Origin: Methanosphaera sp.
Lineage (GTDB): Archaea > Methanobacteriota > Methanobacteria > Methanobacteriales > Methanobacteriaceae
Assembly: GCA_013330915.1 (NCBI GenBank)
Contig: DUHK01000145.1
Span: 3,998 to 16,436 of the forward strand
Direction: 5' to 3'
Length of the DNA: 12,439 bases
The notes under the pieces are model-generated. The model ran no database searches. It was given only the letters and a program-made list of their open reading frames with translations, and was not told where the DNA came from. The position numbers and the translations under genes are program-made. This document shows positions 1 through 6,263 of this stretch, piece after piece (position 1 is the stretch's first letter; each line of letters starts with the position of its first letter).

Positions 1-597
1 AAAGGAACAACAACCGTAGGATTCGTATGTAAAGATGGAGTAGTACTGGCAACAGAAACCCGTGCAACAATGGGAGGTTTAGTTGCAAACAAAGGTGCAG
101 ACAAATTATTCCAACTGGATGACAAAATAGGTGCAACAATAGCCGGTACAGTAAGTCACGCACAATCATTAATGGACGTCATAAAAGCAGAAATATCATT
201 ATACAAACTAAAAAACGAAAAGGAAATGTCCATTGACGCTGTTGCAGTGATGACAAGTAACATCCTGAAATCAGGACCATTCTACGTGCAAACAATCATC
301 GGTGGAGTAGACAAAAACGGAGCAAAACTATACTCCCTCGACCCTAGTGGAAGTTACATGGAAGACAAATGTACCTCAACAGGTTCAGGATCACCATACG
401 CATTCGGTGTACTTGAAGACAGATACTCCGAAGACCTTGATGTGGAAGAAGGTAAGAAAGTTGCAATAAAAGCAATCACATCCGCAATGGAACGTGACGT
501 ATACTCAGGTAACAGTTACCGCCTTGCAACAATCACCGAGGAAGGTATGAAAATCTACACACCTGAAGAAATCAATGAAATTAAAGCTGATATGTAA
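1..597 (+). CDS. psmB: Archaeal 20S proteasome beta subunit (5' end outside window)
   Basis: This is the catalytic beta subunit of the 20S proteasome, a threonine protease that degrades unfolded or tagged proteins in the cytoplasm. The reading frame is open from base 1, so the start codon and propeptide lie upstream of the window. The first residues are K-G-T-T-T-V-G. By family knowledge, autocleavage after this Gly exposes the nucleophile Thr1 (bases 7-9). Counting from it, Glu17 and Lys33 of the catalytic set are present, followed by R19, the TIAGTV strand, the STGSGSP motif and the later RDVYSG motif (Asp and Ser near 164 and 167). Archaeal enzymes normally carry Glu rather than Asp at position 17. 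About 196 mature residues are seen, close to the usual beta-subunit length. Codon use has more GGT and CGT than the following purM-com genes, which may reflect high expression. A T-rich tract follows the stop. Identification is very secure. Confidence 0.96.
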   Translation, partial: KGTTTVGFVCKDGVVLATETRATMGGLVANKGADKLFQLDDKIGATIAGTVSHAQSLMDVIKAEISLYKLKNEKEMSIDAVAVMTSNILKSGPFYVQTIIGGVDKNGAKLYSLDPSGSYMEDKCTSTGSGSPYAFGVLEDRYSEDLDVEEGKKVAIKAITSAMERDVYSGNSYRLATITEEGMKIYTPEEINEIKADM

Positions 598-598
598 T

Positions 599-622
599 CA
601 GTTTTTCTTTTTTTTATATTTT
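599..622 (+). terminator. T-rich terminator after psmB
   Basis: Immediately after the psmB stop codon lies a long pyrimidine tract, nearly all T (about 601-616), without a GC-rich hairpin. Archaeal RNA polymerase terminates at such oligo-T tracts, so this is the probable 3' end of psmB. Unlike several other genes in the window it has no C-rich element before the T tract. Confidence 0.6.
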
Positions 623-633
623 AATTAAAAAAC

Positions 634-645
634 TTTTATATATAA
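634..645 (+). promoter_or_regulatory. Strong archaeal TATA box in the psmB-aCPSF1 gap
   Basis: TTTTATATATAA is the best match in this gap to the archaeal TATA box, with A-rich sequence upstream where a BRE would sit. It predicts a transcript start near 665-672, almost 290 bases before the next start codon. It could give aCPSF1 a very long leader or start an independent small RNA. The call rests on sequence only. Confidence 0.45.
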
Positions 646-697
646 CATAATACATAGAATTAATTAGTTATTTTTAAAAACTATTTTAAGATTAAAC

Positions 698-711
698 TTG
701 ACACTTGTCAA
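698..711. repeat. 14-bp perfect palindrome TTGACA-CT-TGTCAA
   Basis: Six-base arms TTGACA and TGTCAA are separated by CT. The site lies about 55-65 bases downstream of the TATA box at 634-645, just inside the predicted transcript. It has more G/C than its very A+T-rich surroundings, which makes chance less likely. The form suits a dimeric regulator or a small hairpin; no regulator can be named. Confidence 0.5.
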
Positions 712-868
712 CCGAATAAAATAAATATTAGCATATTCAGTTTTTATAAGATTTAGGAAAAATATTTACTTTATTCAAACATTAACTTAATAACTTTTTA
801 TTAAACAATAATAAACACGGATAAATAACAACTTAATAGTAAAATAAAGACAGAAAAAGTTGTTAACT

Positions 869-879
869 AATTATATGAT
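869..879 (+). promoter_or_regulatory. Candidate proximal promoter of aCPSF1
   Basis: AATTATATGAT resembles an archaeal TATA box and would place the transcript start near 898-903, giving a leader of about 50 bases that contains the GAGG ribosome binding site. It is weaker than the element at 634-645, so which one drives aCPSF1 is uncertain. Confidence 0.3.
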
Positions 880-953
880 AAATAAATTTTACAACGAATT
901 TAATTAATAAAAATATCATTCTTTCAAATTAAAATAAATATAGAGGGAATACT

Positions 954-2861
954 ATGACTACAATGATTCAGGAAATCAAAGAAAGAATTATCAAACGCTT
1001 ACCTGAAGAAGTAAAACTAGCTAAAGTTGAATTTGAAGGACCTGAAATAGTTATTTACACAAAAAATCCAGAAATCATTAAGGATAATGGAAGTCTAATA
1101 AGAGACCTGGCAAAAGACATCAGAAAAAGAATCATCATACGATCAGACAAATCAGTACTATGTGAACCAACAGAAACAATAGAAAAAATAGAAGAAATCG
1201 TACCGACAGACGCAGAGATTACAGACATATCATTTGATGAAGTAACAAACGAAGTAATAATCGAATCCAAAAAACCAGGACTTGTAATAGGAAAATACGG
1301 AACAACCTCTCGTGAAATCGTAAAACAAACAGGATGGGCACCAAAAATATTAAGAACACCACCTGTAACATCAGAAACTGTACAGAGAATAAGATTAACA
1401 TTAAAAAGAAACAGTAAAGAAAGAAAAGAGTTCCTCCAGGAACTAGGAAAAAGAATTCACAGAGAAACAAGATTCGACAACGACTGGGTAAGATTAACAT
1501 CCCTTGGAGGATTCAGAGAAGTGGGAAGATCCTGCCTCTTTTTACAAACACCAAACAGTAAGGTAATACTTGACTGTGGAGTAAACGTTGCAGGAGTAGA
1601 CGACAAAACATCATACCCATACCTTAACGTTCCGGAATTCAACCTCAACACACTTGACGCAGTAATAATAACACACGCACACCTTGACCACACAGGATTC
1701 GTACCATACCTTTACCACTACGGATACGAAGGACCAACCTACTGTACCACACCAACAAGAGACATGATGACACTGCTCCAACAGGACCACATAGACATAT
1801 CACACAGGGAAGACAACCCACTGCCATTCAACATCAAAGACGTGAAAGAAACAATCAAAAGAACAATAACCCTAGACTACGGAGAAGTAACAGACATCTC
1901 ACCAGACATAAGGCTAACACTCCACAATGCAGGACACATCGTCGGATCAGCAATGGCACACCTTCACATAGGAGACGGAAAACATAACTTCGTATACACA
2001 GGAGACTTCAAAAACGAAAAAAGCAGACTTCTTGAACCTTCAGTGACAAGATTCCCAAGAATAGAATCCATGGTAATGGAAAGTACCTACGGAGGACATG
2101 AAGACATAACACCTACACGTAACACTGCCGAAAAAGACCTGATAAAAAGCATATACGAAACACTAAACAGAGGAGGAAAAGTACTCATCCCTGTATTTGC
2201 AGTAGGTCGTGCACAGGAAATAATGATAGTGCTTGAAGAATACATTAACCACGGAATACTAAGGGACGTGCCTGTATACATTGACGGAATGATATGGGAA
2301 GCAACCGCTATACACACAGCACACCCAGAATTCCTAAGTAACGAACTAAGAAATCAAATATTCCACGTGGGCAAAAACCCGTTCACATCTGAAATATTCA
2401 GAAAAGTAACAAACAATGAACAAAGAAGAAAATTAATAGACAGCAAGGAACCATGTATCATCCTGTCAACATCAGGTATGTTAACAGGTGGAAACTCTGT
2501 GGAATACTTCAAAATGCTATGTGAAGACGAGAAAAACAGTATCATATTCGTAGGATACCAGTCCGAAGGATCACTTGGACGTAGAATACAGAAAGGACAT
2601 AAAGAAGCACCATTAGACGATGACGGAGTAACACGTCTATACCACATAAACCTTGAAGTAACAACCATAGACGGATTCAGTGGACACAGTGACAGAAAAC
2701 AACTCATGGAATACGTACGAAGACTATCACCAAAACCGGACAAAATACTTGTCTGTCACGGAGACGCATACAAGGCACTTGACCTTGCAAGCAGTATCTA
2801 CAGATCATACAAGATAGAAACCAAAACACCAATGAATCTTGAAACAACAAGACTACAATAA
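954..2861 (+). CDS. fttA: aCPSF1 / FttA transcription termination ribonuclease (KH-KH-MBL-beta-CASP)
   Basis: This is a member of the archaeal CPSF73-like family, a cytoplasmic metallo-ribonuclease that cleaves nascent RNA and terminates transcription, working with Spt4-Spt5 and RNA polymerase. Residues about 1-145 form two KH-like RNA-binding segments, with a VIGKYG loop at 111-116. Metallo-beta-lactamase motifs follow: D207 in ILDCG, HAHLDH at 241-246 (zinc ligands), H328 and D351. The beta-CASP part shows ESTYG at 376-380, FAVGRAQE, then FSGHSD at 575-580 and VCHGD near 600-604. The full catalytic set is intact and 635 residues is the usual length for archaeal KH-CPSF proteins. The ATG at 954 has GAGG seven bases upstream; an in-frame ATG three codons later is less well placed. 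From memory, the order psmB, aCPSF1, purM, comC is also found in Methanothermobacter (MTH1202-1205). Confidence 0.96.
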   Translation: MTTMIQEIKERIIKRLPEEVKLAKVEFEGPEIVIYTKNPEIIKDNGSLIRDLAKDIRKRIIIRSDKSVLCEPTETIEKIEEIVPTDAEITDISFDEVTNEVIIESKKPGLVIGKYGTTSREIVKQTGWAPKILRTPPVTSETVQRIRLTLKRNSKERKEFLQELGKRIHRETRFDNDWVRLTSLGGFREVGRSCLFLQTPNSKVILDCGVNVAGVDDKTSYPYLNVPEFNLNTLDAVIITHAHLDHTGFVPYLYHYGYEGPTYCTTPTRDMMTLLQQDHIDISHREDNPLPFNIKDVKETIKRTITLDYGEVTDISPDIRLTLHNAGHIVGSAMAHLHIGDGKHNFVYTGDFKNEKSRLLEPSVTRFPRIESMVMESTYGGHEDITPTRNTAEKDLIKSIYETLNRGGKVLIPVFAVGRAQEIMIVLEEYINHGILRDVPVYIDGMIWEATAIHTAHPEFLSNELRNQIFHVGKNPFTSEIFRKVTNNEQRRKLIDSKEPCIILSTSGMLTGGNSVEYFKMLCEDEKNSIIFVGYQSEGSLGRRIQKGHKEAPLDDDGVTRLYHINLEVTTIDGFSGHSDRKQLMEYVRRLSPKPDKILVCHGDAYKALDLASSIYRSYKIETKTPMNLETTRLQ

Positions 2862-2890
2862 TCACCCCCCAAACATTACCCCTTTTTTTA
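2862..2890 (+). terminator. C-rich element plus T7 tract after aCPSF1
   Basis: The stop codon is followed by a run of six C, a second CCCC and then seven T (2883-2889). C runs of this kind are striking in such A+T-rich DNA. T tracts end archaeal transcripts, and C-rich RNA is a plausible loading site for FttA-type factors. The role of the C element is inference. Confidence 0.6.
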
Positions 2891-2954
2891 AAAAAAGAAA
2901 ATTACTGTAAAGTATTAAAATTATAAAGAAAAGATATATTAATAATCTATAAAT

Positions 2955-2997
2955 TTTTTCCAAAAAAAATAATTACAAAAAAATTGATTTGGAAAAA
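2955..2997. repeat. 10-bp perfect inverted repeat upstream of purM
   Basis: TTTTTCCAAA (2955-2964) and TTTGGAAAAA (2988-2997) are exact reverse complements separated by 23 bases. A TATA-like sequence (CTATAAATT, about 2948-2956) overlaps the left arm, so the two arms would bracket the predicted transcript start. This could be an operator for the purM-comC unit. No regulator is identifiable. Confidence 0.45.
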
Positions 2998-3031
2998 CAG
3001 GATACAAAAAAAAATCTTAAATTTTAATATG

Positions 3032-3036
3032 GGTGA
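3032..3036 (+). promoter_or_regulatory. GGTGA ribosome binding site that decides the purM start
   Basis: GGTGA matches the 3' end of archaeal 16S rRNA and lies five bases before the ATG at 3042. An in-frame GTG at 3033 falls inside this site and is therefore unlikely to be the start, although it lengthens the open frame by three codons. Confidence 0.75.
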
Positions 3037-3041
3037 GATTA

Positions 3042-4067
3042 ATGGTAACATATTCTGAAGCAGGAGTAGACATAAGTCTGGAAGAAAGAACTGTTAAAGC
3101 ACTAACAAGTGAATTATCAGAAACATTAGACTACAGAAACATTATAAAAAACAAGGGACATTTTGCAGCCCTCGTAGACTTCGGTCAAAAGGCAATAGCC
3201 ATGAGTACAGACGGAGTAGGAAGTAAAATACTGATAGCAAACCTCATGAACAAATTCGACACCGTTGGAATAGACTGCATAGCAATGGTAGTAAACGACA
3301 TACTATGTGTCGGAGCAGAACCAATAGCAATGGTAGACTACCTTGCAGTGGAAGAACCAGACCCTGAAATAGCAAGCCAAATAGGAAAAGGATTGAAAAC
3401 AGGATGCCAACAGGCAAAAATAGCAATGATAGGTGGAGAAACAGCATCACTACCAAAAATCATAAAAGACTTTGACCTTGCAGGAACAGGAATAGGAATA
3501 GTCGATAAAGAAAAAATAGTCACAGGAAGCGAAATAAAAGACGGAGACATCATACTCGGAATAGAAAGCAGTGGAGTACACAGCAACGGACTAAGCCTTG
3601 CCAGAAAAGCACTGCTCGACATAGCCAAATATGACGTAAACGACAAACTACCAACAGACGAAACAATAACAGTCGGAGAAGCACTGCTTGAACCAACAAT
3701 AATCTACGTCGACCCAATAATGGAACTGTTAAACTCAGACATTGAAGTACACGGACTTGGACACATAACAGGTGGAGGATTCAGCAACCTCAAAAGACTA
3801 AACAAAGACATGAGCTACTACATAAACCAACTGCCTGAAACCCTACCAGTATTTGAAGAAATACAAAAAACAGGCATAGAAAGCCAGGAAATGTACCACG
3901 TATTCAACATGGGAATAGGATTCTGCGTAATACTTGACGAAAAATACAAAGACCAAGCCATGGAAATACTAAACAAATACCATAAAACATACGAAATAGG
4001 TCACATAAAAGAAGACCCTGAAAACAAAGTTCTCATAACAGCCAGAGACGAAAACATACAACTATAG
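3042..4067 (+). CDS. purM: Phosphoribosylformylglycinamidine cyclo-ligase (AIR synthase)
   Basis: PurM closes the imidazole ring in purine synthesis: FGAM plus ATP gives AIR, ADP and phosphate, in the cytoplasm. With the ATG at 3042 the protein has 341 residues, normal for the family. Visible PurM landmarks are STDGVGSK at 55-62 (phosphate/ATP region), the segment VNDILCVGAEP at 84-94, GGETASLP at 131-138, SSGVHSNG at 177-184, HITGGGFSN at 241-249 and FNMGIGF at 288-294. No key motif is missing. comC starts 11 bases after the stop, so the two genes are probably cotranscribed even though their pathways differ. A perfect inverted repeat (2955-2997) in the promoter region hints at regulation. 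Codons are strongly skewed to A: Gly is mostly GGA and Ile mostly ATA. Confidence 0.96.
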   Translation: MVTYSEAGVDISLEERTVKALTSELSETLDYRNIIKNKGHFAALVDFGQKAIAMSTDGVGSKILIANLMNKFDTVGIDCIAMVVNDILCVGAEPIAMVDYLAVEEPDPEIASQIGKGLKTGCQQAKIAMIGGETASLPKIIKDFDLAGTGIGIVDKEKIVTGSEIKDGDIILGIESSGVHSNGLSLARKALLDIAKYDVNDKLPTDETITVGEALLEPTIIYVDPIMELLNSDIEVHGLGHITGGGFSNLKRLNKDMSYYINQLPETLPVFEEIQKTGIESQEMYHVFNMGIGFCVILDEKYKDQAMEILNKYHKTYEIGHIKEDPENKVLITARDENIQL

Positions 4068-4070
4068 GAG
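4066..4070 (+). promoter_or_regulatory. AGGAG ribosome binding site of comC overlapping the purM stop
   Basis: AGGAG overlaps the last two bases of the purM TAG and sits eight bases before the comC ATG at 4079, suggesting translational coupling of purM and comC. Confidence 0.75.
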
Positions 4071-4078
4071 AAATACAA

Positions 4079-5110
4079 ATGAAGATAAGTATAGATAACG
4101 AAAGAAAACTAATCGAAGAAATGCTGATAGCATACGGAGTAAAACAAAACGAAGCAAACATCGTTGCAGAAGTAATAACAGACGGAGACCTCAAAGGATT
4201 CTCAACACACGGACTCGGAAGATTCCCACAATACATAAAAAGCATCCAGGCAGGAACCATAAAACTCGAAGGTGACTACGAAATAGAAAAAGAAACAGCA
4301 GCCACCGCAATGATAAACGGAAACCACAAATTCGGACACTACGTAACAGTAAAAGCAATGGACCTTGCAGTCAAAAAAGCAAGTGAATGCGGAGTGGGAA
4401 TAGTAGGAATCCACGACAGTAACCACTACGGAATAGCAGGATTCTATGCAGACCTCGCATCAGTACAAGACATGATCGGAATAGTAATCTCAAACACAGA
4501 ACCTGCAATGGCACCATTCGGAGGAAAAAAAGCACTTCTCGGAACAAACCCAATAACAATCAGCATACCAACAGATGACATACACAACTACATCTGCGTA
4601 GACATGGCAACAAGTATCACAGCAAGAGGAAAACTCCTTGAATCCAAAAGAAAAGGAGAACCAATCCCTGAAGGAATGGCACTCGACAAAGACGGAAAAC
4701 CAACAACAGACCCTGAAGCAGGACTTGAAGGATCAATCCTACCATTCGGAGGATTCAAAGGATACGCACTTGCATTCATGTTCGAACTACTCGCAGGACC
4801 ACTAGTAAGTGCAGCATGCGGAGAAGAAGTACAGGGAACAGCAACACCAGACGTAATGTGTACCAAAGGAGACCTTCTCATTGTAATAAACCCAGAACAC
4901 TTCGCCGGATCAATGCAATTCAAATTCTACGTAGACCAATTCGTCAGAGAAATAAGAGAAGAAAACGGAGTAATACCAGGAGACCGTGAAATCGAAAACA
5001 TGAACATAACCATGGAAAACGGCGTACCTGTAGATGAAGCACTCCACCAACAACTCACCGAAATGGCACAGGAAAAAGGACTTGACATCCAATCATACTT
5101 CGAAGAATAA
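4079..5110 (+). CDS. comC: L-sulfolactate dehydrogenase (malate/L-lactate dehydrogenase type 2 family)
   Basis: ComC oxidises (R)-3-sulfolactate to 3-sulfopyruvate with NAD+, the third step of the PEP-dependent coenzyme M pathway. The 343 residues match the type 2 malate/lactate dehydrogenase family, which does not use the classical Rossmann fold. Motifs seen are STHGLGRFPQYI at 42-53, DSNHYGIAGFYA at 113-124 with H116 as the expected catalytic base, LLGTNPITISIP at 153-164 and FGGFKGYALAFM at 223-234. The family also includes malate, lactate and ureidoglycolate dehydrogenases, which sequence alone separates poorly. The nearby comDE genes for the next step strongly favour ComC. The gene is 11 bases downstream of purM. 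Its 3' flank carries a C-rich stretch and then a T tract, so the purM-comC message probably ends before the small-protein gene. Confidence 0.9.
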   Translation: MKISIDNERKLIEEMLIAYGVKQNEANIVAEVITDGDLKGFSTHGLGRFPQYIKSIQAGTIKLEGDYEIEKETAATAMINGNHKFGHYVTVKAMDLAVKKASECGVGIVGIHDSNHYGIAGFYADLASVQDMIGIVISNTEPAMAPFGGKKALLGTNPITISIPTDDIHNYICVDMATSITARGKLLESKRKGEPIPEGMALDKDGKPTTDPEAGLEGSILPFGGFKGYALAFMFELLAGPLVSAACGEEVQGTATPDVMCTKGDLLIVINPEHFAGSMQFKFYVDQFVREIREENGVIPGDREIENMNITMENGVPVDEALHQQLTEMAQEKGLDIQSYFEE

Positions 5111-5178
5111 ACAACAAACCATTACCCCACTCACCCCCATCACTAATATTTTAAAACAACTAATTTTTTTAAAACAAT
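5111..5178 (+). terminator. C-rich stretch and T tract after comC
   Basis: After the stop codon there are CCCC (about 5125-5128) and CCCCC (about 5133-5138) clusters, then T-rich segments including a T7 run near 5164-5170. The layout resembles the 3' flanks of aCPSF1 and hisE. No hairpin is evident. Confidence 0.5.
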
Positions 5179-5225
5179 TCACAAAAAAACATAATAATTC
5201 CAAAAAACAATAACAATAAATCAAA

Positions 5226-5261
5226 GATAATACCATTGGATAGTACAGATATAATATACAA
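5226..5261 (+). repeat. Decayed copy of the comD translation start (direct repeat, copy A)
   Basis: These 36 bases match 5744-5779, the ribosome binding site and first codons of comD, at 32 positions. The last 28 bases match at 27. All four differences are transitions. The GGTGAT ribosome site of comD reads GATAAT here, while the TTG start and the codons for D-S-T-D-x-I-Y remain. In that frame a stop occurs after 14 codons (5278-5280), so this is a vestige, not a gene. It marks the left edge of a block of about 480 bases that carries a small membrane-protein gene. Confidence 0.85.
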
Positions 5262-5329
5262 CTACCACCACAATAAATAACCAATATTTATTTTAGATTA
5301 AAAAATATAACAAATATTAACTAAATATT

Positions 5330-5335
5330 GGGTGG
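5330..5335 (+). promoter_or_regulatory. GGGTGG ribosome binding site of the small membrane protein
   Basis: GGGTGG lies eight bases before an in-frame TTG at 5344. An in-frame GTG at 5332 falls inside the site, as in purM, so TTG is the more likely start. A+T-rich TATA-like sequence lies just upstream (5282-5310). Confidence 0.5.
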
Positions 5336-5343
5336 CAAAAACA

Positions 5344-5712
5344 TTGAAAGAAAAAAATCTGATAATACTAACAATTACTGCAATAATTCTAATAGCATTG
5401 CTAACTTTCGTCACATTAGGAACACAACAAAATAACAATACAACAAATGACACAATAAACATAACACTAAATGACACAAACAGTACCAACAACACTACCA
5501 ACGAAACACCAAAAACCCAGACACAACAGAAAAAGAAAACACAAACAACAAGTGCTAAAAAATCAGATGAACCAAGCGTAGTGAGTGATTCCGTGGAGTA
5601 TAATTATCAAGTAGATGATGGAAGTTATCTCAGGACAGTCGAATATTCCGATGGAAGCTTCAAACAATACGACATGGAAGGCAGAGAAATAAGTCCGGGA
5701 GACATGACATAA
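5344..5712 (+). CDS. Small membrane-anchored Asn/Thr-rich protein, function unknown
   Basis: I do not recognise a named family. From the TTG start the protein has 122 residues (126 if the GTG at 5332 is used). A short charged start (K-E-K) is followed by a hydrophobic segment of about 20 residues (roughly 5-25), either a signal anchor or a signal peptide; there is no Cys suggesting a lipobox. Next comes a linker rich in Asn and Thr with about nine overlapping N-x-S/T sequons, then a Lys/Gln/Thr-rich stretch. A C-terminal domain of about 40 residues holds two related turns, DDGSYL and SDGSFK, ending in YDMEGREIS. The likely topology is one membrane helix with a glycosylated linker outside the cell. 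The gene sits between comC and comD, flanked by the comD-start repeat, with only 41 bases to comD. It may therefore be cotranscribed with comDE. A link to coenzyme M is not implied. Confidence 0.7.
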   Translation: MKEKNLIILTITAIILIALLTFVTLGTQQNNNTTNDTINITLNDTNSTNNTTNETPKTQTQQKKKTQTTSAKKSDEPSVVSDSVEYNYQVDDGSYLRTVEYSDGSFKQYDMEGREISPGDMT

Positions 5713-5743
5713 AATAAATTATTGGATAAAAAAAATGTAATAT

Positions 5744-5779
5744 GGTGATATCATTGGATAGTACAGATGTAATATACAA
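5744..5779 (+). repeat. Direct repeat copy B (functional comD start)
   Basis: This is the right-hand partner of the repeat at 5226-5261, 518 bases away. It contains the intact GGTGAT ribosome binding site (5744-5749) and the first codons of comD. Confidence 0.85.
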
Positions 5780-6263
5780 AGGACTCAAAAATGCGGGAAT
5801 AAACTTCATAGTAAGCGTACCCTGTGCAAACCTCAAAAAACTACTGAACCTCGTAGAAGAAGACGAAGAAATAAAACACGTTCCTGTAACAAGAGAAGAA
5901 GAAGGATTCGGAATATGTGCCGGAGCATACATGGGAGGAATGAAACCGGCAATACTAATGCAAAACTCAGGACTGGGAAACAGCGTGAACGTACTGGCAT
6001 CACTCAACAAACTATACAACTTCCCCATACTCATGATAATAAGCCACAGAGGAACATTCGGAGAAGGAGTATACGGACAAATACCAATGAGCAAGGCAAC
6101 AACAAAAGTCTTTGAAAGCCTGGACATAACCTACCACAAAATAGAAGACCCCAACCAATCCGAACAAACAGTGGAAAAGGCATGGAATCTTGCAAAAATA
6201 TCCGAGGAACCAATAGCACTGCTTTTTGACATAAACTACTGGAACAGGAGTGTGAAAGAATGA
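5754..6263 (+). CDS. comD: Sulfopyruvate decarboxylase alpha subunit
   Basis: ComD pairs with ComE to form a thiamine diphosphate enzyme that decarboxylates 3-sulfopyruvate to sulfoacetaldehyde in coenzyme M synthesis. In the archaeal two-subunit enzyme the alpha chain is the pyrimidine-binding half. The motif VTREEEGFGICAGAY (about 45-59) holds the glutamate expected to activate the cofactor, followed by MQNSGLGNSVNVLASL. With a TTG start at 5754 it has 169 residues, normal for the family. TTG is preferred because a perfect GGTGAT site lies at 5744-5749 with the same spacing as in purM, and the family usually begins near MDS. The ATG at 5742 has no ribosome site and would add four residues. 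The stop overlaps the comE start by four bases. The first 26 bases of this coding sequence are also found, decayed, at 5236-5261. Confidence 0.93.
   Translation: MDSTDVIYKGLKNAGINFIVSVPCANLKKLLNLVEEDEEIKHVPVTREEEGFGICAGAYMGGMKPAILMQNSGLGNSVNVLASLNKLYNFPILMIISHRGTFGEGVYGQIPMSKATTKVFESLDITYHKIEDPNQSEQTVEKAWNLAKISEEPIALLFDINYWNRSVKE

Larger units (their letters stand above)
598..953. other. 356-base A+T-rich intergenic region upstream of aCPSF1
   Basis: No convincing protein gene is present on either strand. The region holds, in order, the psmB T-tract, a strong TATA box (634-645), the palindrome at 698-711, an all-A/T inverted repeat (TTAATAA at 787-793 and TTATTAA at 798-804), a second TATA-like element near 870-878, and the aCPSF1 ribosome binding site (GAGG, 943-946). 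It is long for this compact genome and may carry a long leader or a non-coding RNA. Confidence 0.5.

Noticed and set aside
787..804. Inverted repeat TTAATAA/TTATTAA in the aCPSF1 leader as a regulatory hairpin
   Set aside because: It is made only of A and T in very A+T-rich DNA, so chance occurrence is likely; it is mentioned only in the gap description.
598..953. Riboswitch in the long leader of aCPSF1
   Set aside because: No conserved riboswitch core or GC-paired multistem structure could be recognised by eye.
1055..2743. Several minus-strand open frames opposite aCPSF1
   Set aside because: They are shadows of the A-rich coding strand, giving Leu/Phe/Ser/Cys-rich peptides without motifs or ribosome sites, and they overlap an intact well-identified gene.
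5226..5780. Insertion sequence or MITE explanation for the repeat-flanked block
   Set aside because: The flanking repeats are direct, 36 bp long and consist of the comD start itself. No terminal inverted repeats or transposase are seen, so a classical IS or MITE is not supported.
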